Below, piece after piece: positions 37,786 to 46,488 of a DNA stretch of 64,000 nucleotides. This DNA comes from an uncultured Spartobacteria bacterium (lineage in GTDB: Bacteria; Verrucomicrobiota; Verrucomicrobiia; Chthoniobacterales; Chthoniobacteraceae). A program made the translations under genes and the position numbers. The stretch is from positions 30,198 through 94,197 of the forward strand of contig CAIRYQ010000091.1 of the NCBI GenBank assembly GCA_903882875.1, written 5' to 3'. Numbering within the stretch: position 1 is the stretch's first letter; every line of letters starts with the position of its first letter. A model generated the notes under the pieces. The model was not told the DNA's origin, ran no database searches, and saw only the letters and a list, made by a program, of their open reading frames with translations.

Positions 37786-37871
37786 GCGTGCGTGCGATGC
37801 GCCGTGTTCCTCTCCAGAGACGTCCCGGTTTCCAAGGGCAAAGTTGAAAATCGGGCTGCCAATTCGCACTC

Positions 37872-38144
37872 CTATGCGGGCAGGCGAATCGGCTGTGTCC
37901 GCGTCTTCTTCGGATTCAGCTCCGGCGGAATCGTCCCGACAAACTTCGCGTCCAGCCCGAGCTTCGCAAAGATGCCCTTCAGCTCCTGCACCGACACCGA
38001 CGGGTTCTCGAACTCCAGATAGATGATGTCGTGGTTGCTATCCACCTTGTAATGCAGCCCCGGAATCGCCTCGAGCTCGTGATCCAGCTCCAGGATCTTC
38101 TCCAGGCTGCGGATTCCGGCGGCGTAAACCTCAAGTTCAATCAT
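37872..38144 (-). CDS. Small acidic protein, unknown (about 90 residues)
   Basis: The translation MIELEVYAAGIRSLEKILELD onward looks like a compact alpha/beta fold with strands around HDIIYLEFENP and helices around SVQELKGIFAKLG. It resembles a ferredoxin-like fold but I cannot name the family. The start at 38144 is the first ATG giving an ordered protein; the longer frame to 38261 adds unlikely arginine/proline sequence. It is oriented with the mla operon and ends 86 bp before the mlaE start, so it could be cotranscribed. Confidence 0.7.
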   Translation of the reverse strand: MIELEVYAAGIRSLEKILELDHELEAIPGLHYKVDSNHDIIYLEFENPSVSVQELKGIFAKLGLDAKFVGTIPPELNPKKTRTQPIRLPA

Positions 38145-38358
38145 AGTGCGAGGGGCGGTGAATTGCCCCGAGGCTAGTCTGCGGGGCATGGACTGGCAAA
38201 GGGAAAAGCGGGCCGGAAACGGGACGAGTGGCGTGGCAAGTCGTGACCGAGGAGCAATCACGCGGCGGAGAATTCTATCCTGAGAATTCCATCATTCATC
38301 ACTCACAAGAACCTCTTGCCCACCCGCGGCTCCCGGTCACCAATCGCCGAGGGCTCCG

Positions 38359-39171
38359 TCAATCCACCGCAACATCCCCATCGAACACAAAGTCCGCCGG
38401 CCCAGTCAGCGTCACATTTTTCCACGCATCAACGTCCGTCTCAAAACCCACTTGCAGCGTGTCCCCGCCGCGCACCCTCACACGCACCGGCGATGCGGCA
38501 CCCGTGAGCCGCGCAAAAATCAGCGCCGCCGCCGTGACGCCCGTGCCGCACGCGAGCGTTTCGTTTTCCACGCCGCGCTCGTACGTGCGGATCGCGATCG
38601 AGCCGTCCGGCAGCTTGCCGATGAAGTTCGCGTTCGTCCCCTTCGGTGCAAAGTGCGCGTGATACCGCAGCGCTGCGCCGAGCCGCACGATGTCCGTCTT
38701 TTCCAGGTCGTCCACGAATACGATCGCGTGCGGCACGCCGGTGTTCAGAAAATGCACCGTCAGTTTTTCGCCTGCGACATCCAACTCCCTGCCGAGCGCG
38801 AGGGAATGCGGCGCGGACATCGCGAGCTGCACCTCGTCGCCGAGCAATCGTGCACCGATCACACCCGCCATCGTCTCAAAAGTGATCGCGCTCGTTTTCC
38901 TACCGACGCGGCTCGCGAAACGCGCGAAGCAGCGCGCGCCATTGCCGCACATCTCCGCCTCGCCGCCGTCGGCGTTGTAGTAGCGCATGCGGAAATCCGC
39001 ACCGTTCTGCGCAGGCTCCACCGCGATGAGCCCGTCCGCGCCCACGCCGCGGTGCCGGTCGCAAAGCCGCGCGATGGCGGCCCCGTCGAGCGCATGGCGA
39101 AGGTCGCGGTTGTCGAGCATGACGAAGTCATTCCCGGCCCCGTTCATCTTGGTAAAATGGAGTGTCGGCAT
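38359..39171 (-). CDS. dapF: Diaminopimelate epimerase
   Basis: This 270-residue enzyme interconverts LL- and meso-diaminopimelate in lysine and peptidoglycan synthesis. The catalytic cysteines are C75 (EMCGNGARC) and C208 (ACGTG). The N-terminus MPTLHFTKMNGAGNDFV is canonical and fixes the start at 39171; the upstream frame to 39321 is spurious. The gene appears monocistronic, with 140 bp between it and the vWA gene upstream. Confidence 0.95.
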   Translation of the reverse strand: MPTLHFTKMNGAGNDFVMLDNRDLRHALDGAAIARLCDRHRGVGADGLIAVEPAQNGADFRMRYYNADGGEAEMCGNGARCFARFASRVGRKTSAITFETMAGVIGARLLGDEVQLAMSAPHSLALGRELDVAGEKLTVHFLNTGVPHAIVFVDDLEKTDIVRLGAALRYHAHFAPKGTNANFIGKLPDGSIAIRTYERGVENETLACGTGVTAAALIFARLTGAASPVRVRVRGGDTLQVGFETDVDAWKNVTLTGPADFVFDGDVAVD

Positions 39172-39311
39172 TGGACTCCGAGAAATATGCGAACACCACG
39201 CGAAGTCAAAGCGGAGTGTGCCGCAGCCCGCGTTGCGTAGCGATGTGGAGCGCCGGTGTCCCTGCCGGTCATAGCCAAAGCGCGCAGCGCTCATTTGTTC
39301 CCGGCGTCCGG

Positions 39312-41915
39312 TCACCGCCAAGTCCGCCGCCGCAGAAAAATATCCACCGGCAGCAACGCGAGTGCGGCGATGAGAAACCAGTTCGTCAATTCCCGCCGCC
39401 GGTGCGCAGGCCGCGAGGGTCGTGCAAAAATCTCAGCTGGCTTCGGATCGAAACTTCCGCGTCCCGCCTTCGCAATTTCGCGCAGCAGCGTCTCATTCGT
39501 TCCCGCTGTGAGAAACTCCGCCGGATAACTCCGCGCGTGCGCAAACGACATTCCGCCGTCCGGCAGATCGGGCGAGGAAACATTCACGACCGTCGTGCCC
39601 TCCTGCGGCAGCGCGATGCGCGCGCGGTAGCTGCCCGGCGCGTCCTGCACGGCGGCGACGGTCTGCGTGTTGTCGTCCGGCGTGCGCGCGTGGATCGTGA
39701 TCGGCAGCCGGTTGCGGAATGCGCCCTCGGGCGTCACCGCATCCACGCGGATGTCGAGCGCATCGCCGCTCTCGCTGCGCGTGATCTCAAACGCAGCCGC
39801 TCCACTTTTGCGCAGCAGCCCACGCACAGTCTGCGTCCAAAATTTCGCGTAGCCCGGCCACGACATCCACTCCGCCGCCCAGCGCGCCTTCGCATCGCTC
39901 GTGAACGCCGCCGCCTGTCCGATGCCGTATCGCCACGTCGCCAGCAGCGGCTCGCCGCGCTCGGTCGCGAGCAAGATTTCCGCCGTCGGCTTCGGCTTCG
40001 TCGCATTGTAGCCGAGCAGCAGCGGCGACTGCTTCCAGTCAATGCCCGCGATGAACGCCGACTTCGCGACCGGCAGCGCCTGCGTCGGCTCCTCGACGAT
40101 GGACGACTGCGCGACCTTCATCGTCTCCGTGGAAAAAATCTGCGGCAGCGTGTTCGCGTCGTTCGTGAGGTAAAAGCGGCCCTGCCCGCGCTCCGCGAGC
40201 TGTCGGAGAAATGGCACGTCCTTGTCCTGCTCGCCGCCGAGTCCCACGACCGACGTCGTGATCTTCGCCGCAGCCATCGCGCTCGCAAGATCGAGCGAAC
40301 TGCCGCCGCCCTGCGCGCCGTCCGGCTGCTCGCCGGCGACTTTTTCCTCCGCATCCGCCGCGTCGGAAAAAAGGATGACGTGCTTGATGCGTGCATTCAC
40401 CTCGCGCATCGCCGCAAACGCCTCCGCAAGCCCCGTGTAAATGTAGATCCCGCCGCCGCCCGCCGTGATCGCGAGGATGCGCTGCACGATCGGCTCCTTC
40501 GCACCGTGGCGCTCCAGCGGCGCGACGACATGCGCCCGCGTGTCCACCGCGAGCACACCGAAATAATCGCGCGCGCCGAGCACGCCGAGCGCCAGCGCAG
40601 CGCCCTGATCCGCGAGCGAAATTTTCGTCTGCCTGCCCGCCTGCGCGCTCATCGATCCCGAGCGATCCAGCACGATCAGCAGCGCGACCGTCGGCAATTC
40701 CTCGCGGTCATTGTGCTCCATTCGCACCGGCAGCATTTGCTCGATCGGCGTGCGAAAATATCCGCCGACTCCGAAACTGTTTTCGCCGCCGAGCAGCAGA
40801 AAGCCGCCGCCAAAATCCTGCACCCAGCGCCGGTAAAGCTCCATCTGCTCGCGCCCGAGCGCCAACGCGCCGATGTCGCTGAGCATGAAAAGATCGAACT
40901 GCTGCAAATCCTCCAGCGTGCGCGGCAGGCCCGAAGGCCCGCGCAGTTCGACCGCGATGCGCGCATTGCGCAGCGCATTCGCGAGTGGACGCGCTTTCTG
41001 TTCATCAGAATCCACGAGCAGCACGCGCGGCTGCCCTCGCATCGCCGCGACCGCCGAAGCGCGATTATTTTCCAGCGAAGTGTCCGCAGCCGGAATTATC
41101 TCAACATCGTAATGGATGAAGTTGCCCTCGGGATGCAGGCCCGCTTCGCGGAACGTGTTGTCGCCCGGCTTTAGCGCCATCTCGCGTTCGGCAAGAAGGA
41201 ACTGGCTCTGATACACGCGCACCTTCGCCGTCGTCGCGACATTGCTGCGGATGTTCGCGGTGAGATCAAATGATTCGCCCTCCTTCAATCGTGCGGGAAC
41301 TTCAACGCGCTCGACCAGCACCTCGGGCTTCTCGGGATTGCGCATCGGCACCGTCCACACCTCGACGCCCGAACGCGCAAGCCGCGTCGCAGCTTCAAGC
41401 GCATGGCCGGAGGTGTCGTTCCCGTCGGAAAGAAGCACCACGCGTCGCGATTGATCCGCCGGAAAAAGCGCGCTCGAAAAATCCAGCGCACGCCCGATGT
41501 CCGTCGCCTTCGCATCCGCAAGCGCCGGCCATTCCGCCAATGCCGCCGCCTCGCGCGGAGCCTGCCAGACCTGCGCATCGCGGGCAAAACCCACGACGCC
41601 AGCCGTGTCGCCCGAATGCTGCGAACGGAGTGCGCCCGCGACAAAATCACGGGCCGCTTTCGCCGACTCCGGCGAAATGCTCGCCGACGCGTCCACCGTA
41701 AAAATCACGCTGACTTCCGACGACGGCAGCATCGCCCGCATACCCGCGAGCGCGAGAATGACAAGCGCCACCTGCAGCGCGCGGAGAAGCGTGCAGACGA
41801 CGCGTTGCGCGCGGCTGAAATTTGCGAGCGACCGGCGCAAAAAAACCGGCAGCAACAGGAGCACTGCGAGCAGAGCGAGGAACCACGGATTCGCAAATTC
41901 GAGCGCTGCGTTCAT
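39312..41915 (-). CDS. Large vWA membrane protein with glutamine amidotransferase-like middle domain
   Basis: The 867 residues begin with two membrane helices. A first vWA-like domain follows (VDASASIS near residue 72), then a class I glutamine amidotransferase-like domain (LLVDSDEQKARPLANAL to GGENSFGVGGY, about residues 290-380). A second vWA domain has an intact MIDAS motif DRSGSM near residue 415, and a C-terminal beta region and a final membrane helix complete it. This matches large BatA-cluster proteins found beside DUF58 genes. The 4-bp overlap with the BatA-like gene indicates coupling. The role is probably in envelope assembly or chaperone-type complexes; this is family-based inference. 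Confidence 0.82.
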   Translation of the reverse strand: MNAALEFANPWFLALLAVLLLLPVFLRRSLANFSRAQRVVCTLLRALQVALVILALAGMRAMLPSSEVSVIFTVDASASISPESAKAARDFVAGALRSQHSGDTAGVVGFARDAQVWQAPREAAALAEWPALADAKATDIGRALDFSSALFPADQSRRVVLLSDGNDTSGHALEAATRLARSGVEVWTVPMRNPEKPEVLVERVEVPARLKEGESFDLTANIRSNVATTAKVRVYQSQFLLAEREMALKPGDNTFREAGLHPEGNFIHYDVEIIPAADTSLENNRASAVAAMRGQPRVLLVDSDEQKARPLANALRNARIAVELRGPSGLPRTLEDLQQFDLFMLSDIGALALGREQMELYRRWVQDFGGGFLLLGGENSFGVGGYFRTPIEQMLPVRMEHNDREELPTVALLIVLDRSGSMSAQAGRQTKISLADQGAALALGVLGARDYFGVLAVDTRAHVVAPLERHGAKEPIVQRILAITAGGGGIYIYTGLAEAFAAMREVNARIKHVILFSDAADAEEKVAGEQPDGAQGGGSSLDLASAMAAAKITTSVVGLGGEQDKDVPFLRQLAERGQGRFYLTNDANTLPQIFSTETMKVAQSSIVEEPTQALPVAKSAFIAGIDWKQSPLLLGYNATKPKPTAEILLATERGEPLLATWRYGIGQAAAFTSDAKARWAAEWMSWPGYAKFWTQTVRGLLRKSGAAAFEITRSESGDALDIRVDAVTPEGAFRNRLPITIHARTPDDNTQTVAAVQDAPGSYRARIALPQEGTTVVNVSSPDLPDGGMSFAHARSYPAEFLTAGTNETLLREIAKAGRGSFDPKPAEIFARPSRPAHRRRELTNWFLIAALALLPVDIFLRRRTWR

Positions 41916-43771
41916 TCCGTCTTCCTCCGGTGAAAAAGCCACCACTCGGCGACGATGAGAACGAGCGCCGCGAGCGCAAGCCACTGCCACGGCGGCCAGC
42001 GGTGAAATGCGCCCGCTGAAAATGGAAGCGACGCGGCGGGCGCATTGCTTCCGCCGGCCACGCGCAGATCGGATTCCGCGGCACTGAATGTGTTCACCGC
42101 GATCCATCCGACCGGCCCGTCGCCCGTCACTTGGTAAAAGCCATTACGGAGCGGCTGGAAGAATCCGGTGACTGAAGTCTGTCCTTCCGCAGTGCGTACG
42201 AGTGACGATGTGAGCGGTGTCGGCGCGACGCTTTTCCCAGGCGGAATCTGAACCACATCGCCCGCTGCGAAAACCGGCGACGAATCGGCGCGTTCACCGG
42301 CGAGCCATTGGACCGTGCTGTGAATCAGCAGCGGGAATGCGACGCGCAGCGGGAGATCGGATTCGAGGACATCGAATGCGAGTGCCGCGATGCGCTGGCG
42401 TCCGCGTTCGCCGGTGATGAGCAGCGGATGCTCGGCAGATCGCAACGGCGCGGTGAAAGTCCATCCGTCGTGGGCGGCGGGAAGTTCGATCGGCTTCGCG
42501 TGGAGGATCGTAACGTTGTGCAGGCTCACGAGCCGCGTGGCTGGATGCGCGGCATCCACATCCGTGACGACGGGCTGATCGATCGGCGTGCCTTTGCTTC
42601 CGAATGGCATGGCGTTGAGGAAAAGAAAATTGCCTGCGGATTTTTCGAGATCGAAGCCTGCGGGAACGAAGCCGTCGAAAATCACGGCGCCGAATTTTTC
42701 ATTCATCACCGGCTGGTACGCGTCGGGCGTGACAAACTGGAATTTCACCGCCGCATCCACGCCGAGGAGTTTTTCGAGGAACGTGTTGCCTTTCGAGACG
42801 AGCAGGACGCGGTTCAGGCGCGCGGGCGGCAGCGTGGCGTAGGCGATGTTGTCGAGCGGGAGCGCGTCGGTCGCCGTGAGTTTCGCCGTGAGCCAGACGC
42901 GTGCGCTGAGAGCGGGACGGGGGACCGATGTGAACACGTCGAGCCGCCGTTCGCCTGGCGCGAGTGTGAGGGGCTTCACTTCGAGAGGGCGTCCGTCGAA
43001 TGCGAGTTCCACGTCGGTATGCACGGGCGTGCGTCCGAAGTTCTGCGTTTCGAGAAGCACCTCGCTGGTCTCGGGATTTGCCGGCAGCGGGCGTGTCGCG
43101 AAGCGCGTGATGGCGACGTTGTCGAGCGAGGTGCCGACGGCGTGGGTGATCAATTCGCTCGCAGTCTTCGGAGGCGCGTCCGGTGCGCTCGCCGTGATGA
43201 GCACGATGCGATGGCTGCCTTTCCGCGCGGCAAGCAACGCATCGGCAAGCGTGATTGCGGAGGCGATGCCGCCTGTCGCATCGGTCGGTGAAACGTGCGT
43301 GAGCGCGCTGCGCAGCAATTTTTCATCGCCTGTGAACGGCACGGCCACGGTCGGCGCGGCGGCGAGCGTGAGCAGTGCGAATTCGCGCGCGCCGCCAGCT
43401 TGCCGCGCGTAGTCCTGCGCGAGTTGCAGCGCGGTTTCAAAGCGCGTGTGCCCGCCGGGCTCGACGGCCTGCATCCGTGCGCGTGTGTCGAGGATGAGCA
43501 CGGTGGCGGAACCTTCGAGGATGCCGCGATCGAAGACCGGCCTCGCGAGCGCGCCGAGCAGCAGCAGGAAGATGAGGAGATGCAGCAGCAGCGAGAAAAG
43601 GTGCCGGAATTTTTGAAAGAACGCGCGGTGTCCGCTCTCCTGCATCGCGCGCTGCCAGAACATGAGCGTGGAAACGGTGAGCGGGCGGCGCTTCAGCCGG
43701 AGAAAATACAGCAGCACGATCACCGGGACTCCGGCGAGAAACCACGCGGACCATGGCTGCAACCAAGTCAT
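41912..43771 (-). CDS. BatA/vWA membrane protein with degenerate MIDAS
   Basis: This 619-residue protein starts with the aerotolerance-regulator N-terminal helix pair (WSAWFLAGVPVIVLLYFLRLKRRP). A vWA domain follows whose MIDAS reads DTRARM instead of DxSxS, so metal binding is doubtful. A beta-rich region and a C-terminal membrane helix (WQWLALAALVLIVAEWWLF) complete it. It is the middle gene of the DUF58-BatA-vWA run, overlapping both neighbours by 4 bp. Such clusters usually also encode a MoxR AAA+ ATPase; none is seen within this window. Confidence 0.82.
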   Translation of the reverse strand: MTWLQPWSAWFLAGVPVIVLLYFLRLKRRPLTVSTLMFWQRAMQESGHRAFFQKFRHLFSLLLHLLIFLLLLGALARPVFDRGILEGSATVLILDTRARMQAVEPGGHTRFETALQLAQDYARQAGGAREFALLTLAAAPTVAVPFTGDEKLLRSALTHVSPTDATGGIASAITLADALLAARKGSHRIVLITASAPDAPPKTASELITHAVGTSLDNVAITRFATRPLPANPETSEVLLETQNFGRTPVHTDVELAFDGRPLEVKPLTLAPGERRLDVFTSVPRPALSARVWLTAKLTATDALPLDNIAYATLPPARLNRVLLVSKGNTFLEKLLGVDAAVKFQFVTPDAYQPVMNEKFGAVIFDGFVPAGFDLEKSAGNFLFLNAMPFGSKGTPIDQPVVTDVDAAHPATRLVSLHNVTILHAKPIELPAAHDGWTFTAPLRSAEHPLLITGERGRQRIAALAFDVLESDLPLRVAFPLLIHSTVQWLAGERADSSPVFAAGDVVQIPPGKSVAPTPLTSSLVRTAEGQTSVTGFFQPLRNGFYQVTGDGPVGWIAVNTFSAAESDLRVAGGSNAPAASLPFSAGAFHRWPPWQWLALAALVLIVAEWWLFHRRKTE

Positions 43772-44676
43772 CGGATCATCACTCCGTCACGGAGCGCGCG
43801 CAGGACGACATTCTCGAATGGCTCATCGGTCATCACCTGTGCAAACGCGATTCCCCGGCGCAGGCAGAATGATTCGAGTGCGTCGTTGAACTTCGTGATT
43901 TCCTCGCGGTAGCGGCGCAGGAGTTTGTCGTTCGCGGTGATGTCCATCACGGTACCGTCCTCGATTTCGTGCAGATTCAGATCGCCCGCGAGTACGGGTG
44001 CCAGTTCCTCGGGAGCGAGGATTTGCAGGACGTGGACATCAAACTGGCTGTGCCGCAGCAGACTCAGCGGCTCCTCGCAGCCGCGGGGATCGAAAAGATC
44101 GCTGAGCACGAAGACGAGCCCGCGCCGGCGCGCGCGTTGCGTGAGCGACTTTACGGCGTTCAGAAGCCGTGTCGGACCGTCGGCGTCCGGCGGTGCGTCG
44201 AGGAATTTCAGCACGGAATGGAACTGCGCCTTTCCGCGCGCGACGCCGAGTTCACCGAGGGAACTCGCGGCGAAAAAATGGATGTCCACGCGATCCAGAT
44301 TTGCGAGCGCGATGTACGCGAGCGCGGCGCAGAGCCGCCGTGCGTGATCGAATTTGCTGAGTGCGTCCGGCTTTTCCTCCGGCAGCCATCTCATGCTCGC
44401 GCTGCAATCCACGAGGAAGGTTACGGGTAAATCCTGCTCCTGCTCGTGCAACTTCACGAAGAGTCGCTCCAGCCGCCCGTATGCGTTCCAGTCAATGCTC
44501 CGCGGCTCGTCGCCGGGCGTGTATTCGCGGTAGTCGGCGAATTCGAGGCTCGCGCCAGTCTGGCGGCTTCGGCGTTCGGCGCGGCGTTCACCGCGGAAGA
44601 TTCGTTTCGTGAGCAGATGAAGCTGCTCCAGTTTCGCCAGGAAGGCGGAGTCGAACAGCGATGCCCGAGTGCTCAC
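43768..44676 (-). CDS. DUF58 protein (MoxR-associated)
   Basis: This 302-residue protein has the DUF58 core motif ADYREYTPGDEPRSIDWNAYGR and a following vWA-like strand with DCSASM. It normally works with a MoxR ATPase and vWA proteins. No ATG exists before the conserved core; a GTG at 44676 (VSTRASLFDS) is the best start. The frame upstream runs antisense-like through ispF and is not credible. It starts 11 bp after the ispF stop, and its own stop overlaps the BatA gene. Confidence 0.83.
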   Translation of the reverse strand: MSTRASLFDSAFLAKLEQLHLLTKRIFRGERRAERRSRQTGASLEFADYREYTPGDEPRSIDWNAYGRLERLFVKLHEQEQDLPVTFLVDCSASMRWLPEEKPDALSKFDHARRLCAALAYIALANLDRVDIHFFAASSLGELGVARGKAQFHSVLKFLDAPPDADGPTRLLNAVKSLTQRARRRGLVFVLSDLFDPRGCEEPLSLLRHSQFDVHVLQILAPEELAPVLAGDLNLHEIEDGTVMDITANDKLLRRYREEITKFNDALESFCLRRGIAFAQVMTDEPFENVVLRALRDGVMIR

Positions 44677-44687
44677 CGGCGCGATTT

Positions 44688-45167
44688 TCAGCCGGGAATC
44701 TCGACGCTGGCGACGGCGGTCGCGGCCATGCCTTCGCCGCGGCCGAGGAATCCCATGCGCTCGTTTGTCGTCGCCTTGATGCCCACGCGCTGTTCGCTGA
44801 GGCCGAGCACGCGCGCGAGATTTGCCTTCATCGCGGCGATGTGCGGGCCGATTTTCGGAGCCTCGGCGATGAGGCACGAGTCAATGTTGTTGATGCGCCC
44901 GCCGCATTCGCTCACGAGGCTCGCGGCCTTGCGGACGATTTCGAGCGAGCTGATTCCGCGGATGGTCGGATCGTTGTTTGGAAAATGATGGCCGATGTCG
45001 CGCTCGCCGATCGCGCCGAGGATTGCATCGGCAATCGCGTGGCAGAGCACGTCGGCGTCGCTGTGGCCGTCGAGCCCGTGCGTGTGCGCGATCTCGACGC
45101 CGCCGAGGATCAGTTTGCGCCCCTCGGCGAAGGAGTGAACATCGTAGCCGGTTCCGACGAGGTTCAT
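44688..45167 (-). CDS. ispF: 2-C-methyl-D-erythritol 2,4-cyclodiphosphate synthase
   Basis: This 159-residue MEP-pathway enzyme converts CDP-ME 2-phosphate to MEcPP. The zinc ligands GYDVHSF and LDGHSDADVLCHAI are in place, and the C-terminus has the conserved ATTNERMGFLGRGEGMAA segment. The ATG at 45167 gives the standard N-terminus and overlaps the upstream inositol-phosphatase stop by 4 bp. ispD, often fused or adjacent to ispF, is not present here. Confidence 0.95.
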   Translation of the reverse strand: MNLVGTGYDVHSFAEGRKLILGGVEIAHTHGLDGHSDADVLCHAIADAILGAIGERDIGHHFPNNDPTIRGISSLEIVRKAASLVSECGGRINNIDSCLIAEAPKIGPHIAAMKANLARVLGLSEQRVGIKATTNERMGFLGRGEGMAATAVASVEIPG

Positions 45168-45925
45168 TCGTTGGGAAGAAGTTCGACTTTTCCATTCCAC
45201 GCGCGCACCGAGATTTTGTCCGGGTTGTCCGCGCGCGGCGTCATTTCAAAAATGCCGCCCGCATTTTCCACGAGCAATTTTCCCGCGGCGACATCCCACA
45301 GGCTCACGCTCTGCTCGATGTAGGCGTCGAAGCGCCCGCATGCGACATACGCGAGATCCAGCGCGGCGCTGCCCATCATGCGGCACTTGCGGACGCGCTC
45401 GACGTACTTGGGCAAAAGCTGGAGGCCAGCATTGATCGTGGCCTTCGATTTTGAAAAGCCGATGCTCACGATGGCGTCGCTGAGTTGCGTGCGTTCGCTC
45501 ACGCGCACCACGCGGCCGTTCAGCAACGACTCGCCGCCCTTCACCGTCTGCCACAGCTCGTCCCGCTGCGGATCGTAGATCACGCCGAGTTGGATTTCGT
45601 CGCCCCGGCGGAGCGCGATGCTGATGCAGTAGTGCGGCACGCCGTAGAAATAGTTCACCGTGCCGTCAATCGGATCCACGATCCACTGCCACTCGCTCGA
45701 CTGGTCGCCCGCGAGGCCCTCCTCGCCGAAAATCGCGTGATCGGGAAAACGCCCGAGCAGGCGTTTCGTGATCATCTCCTGCGACTCCACATCAAGCGCG
45801 AGCTTGATGTCGTGCGCGTGGAATTCATTCACGTCCGGCACCTCGCCAAACTTGCTTTTCAAAAGCACGCCGGCCTCGCGGGCGGCATGGATGGCGGTTT
45901 CGAGAGCGGCGGAGATTTCGGTCAT
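45164..45925 (-). CDS. Inositol monophosphatase family protein
   Basis: This 253-residue enzyme carries the Mg-dependent IMPase motifs FGEEG, DPIDGTVNY and WDVAAGKLLVENAGG. It would hydrolyse inositol phosphate or a related sugar phosphate; members of this family also include SuhB and FBPase-like enzymes. The ATG at 45925 (MTEISAALET) is preferred over codons further upstream. It leads a tightly overlapping minus-strand run: IMPase, ispF, DUF58, BatA, vWA. Confidence 0.9.
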   Translation of the reverse strand: MTEISAALETAIHAAREAGVLLKSKFGEVPDVNEFHAHDIKLALDVESQEMITKRLLGRFPDHAIFGEEGLAGDQSSEWQWIVDPIDGTVNYFYGVPHYCISIALRRGDEIQLGVIYDPQRDELWQTVKGGESLLNGRVVRVSERTQLSDAIVSIGFSKSKATINAGLQLLPKYVERVRKCRMMGSAALDLAYVACGRFDAYIEQSVSLWDVAAGKLLVENAGGIFEMTPRADNPDKISVRAWNGKVELLPNE

Positions 45926-46001
45926 TCGGAAAGTGCGGCTATGGATGGTGGATGCGCCCGCGCGCGGCAAGCGGAACCTCGCGCAAACGCGGCATCGCGG
46001 G

Positions 46002-46036
46002 AGAAAAAATGAGAGGCGAACCGTTAGATTCGCCTC
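46002..46036 (-). terminator. Terminator after the histone-like peptide gene
   Basis: An 8-bp perfect stem GAGGCGAA/TTCGCCTC (46013-46020 and 46029-46036) with an 8-nt loop lies 27 bp past the stop at 46064. On the minus strand it is followed by ATTTTTTCTC. This is a convincing intrinsic terminator. Confidence 0.82.
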
Positions 46037-46063
46037 CCATTGTTAGGTTGAGCAGGGGTTAGC

Positions 46064-46156
46064 CTACTTTTTCTTCTTCGCTGCTGCTTTCTTCTTCGGT
46101 GCAGCTTTCTTCTTCGGTGCAGCTTTCTTCGCTGCTGCTTTTTTCTTTGCGGCCAT
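46064..46156 (-). CDS. 30-residue Lys/Ala/Pro-rich histone H1-like peptide
   Basis: The 30-residue product is made almost only of Lys, Ala and Pro in repeated AAKKK/APKKK blocks, like the tails of bacterial histone H1-like proteins (Hc1, AlgP type). It would bind DNA or RNA non-specifically and could compact the nucleoid. A strong Shine-Dalgarno-like AAGGGGG lies about 9 nt before the ATG at 46156. A near-consensus promoter sits about 97 bp upstream of the start and an intrinsic terminator follows, so it is an independent, well-expressed small gene. The DNA is itself a short tandem repeat, so unit number may vary between strains. It is below most gene-caller length limits. Confidence 0.75.
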   Translation of the reverse strand: MAAKKKAAAKKAAPKKKAAPKKKAAAKKKK

Positions 46157-46252
46157 TATTCGACACCCCCTTTCTGCCCGCAGTGGCGGGACTGAGAAAT
46201 CTGTTTGGGGGATTTGCTGGAGGTGTGGAAAATCATCACGCTCTATCTTTTT

Positions 46253-46281
46253 TTTATATCCACCACCGGTAGATGCGTCAA
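46253..46281 (-). promoter_or_regulatory. Sigma70-type promoter of the histone-like gene
   Basis: On the minus strand TTGACG is followed after exactly 17 bp by TATAAA. Both boxes are one base from the sigma70 consensus. Transcription would start near 46245, giving a leader of roughly 90 nt before the ATG at 46156. This is the best promoter match I found in the window. Confidence 0.75.
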
Positions 46282-46406
46282 CAACAATTCTCCATGTTTG
46301 ACACAATATTTTGCGTTCGCGTCGCCACGTTTGGAAAAAAGAGCGAGACAGATCCCATGCGAACGCACGCAGTTGTGGAACATTTTTTCCACGGTTTTCC
46401 CTCGTA

Positions 46407-46459
46407 AAACGCGCCTCCCGCGTTTCGGCTCCGCTGATTTTCGCGCTTGAAAATCAGCG
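46407..46459 (-). terminator. Tandem hairpins downstream of coaC
   Basis: Two hairpins lie 30 bp beyond the coaC stop: a 10-bp stem CGCTGATTTT/AAAATCAGCG with an 8-nt loop (46432-46459), then AAACGCG/CGCGTTT with a 5-nt loop (46407-46425) followed on the minus strand by TTTTAC. They probably end the yicC-gmk-coaC transcript. T tracts are short. Confidence 0.6.
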
Positions 46460-46488
46460 CGCATTTCAAAGCACGGAATCGTTGCCTT

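Noticed and set aside
39162..41174. 670-codon plus-strand open frame opposite the vWA gene
   Set aside because: The translation is arginine/alanine/histidine-rich with no domains, a usual antisense shadow of a high-GC gene; the minus-strand frame has clear vWA motifs.
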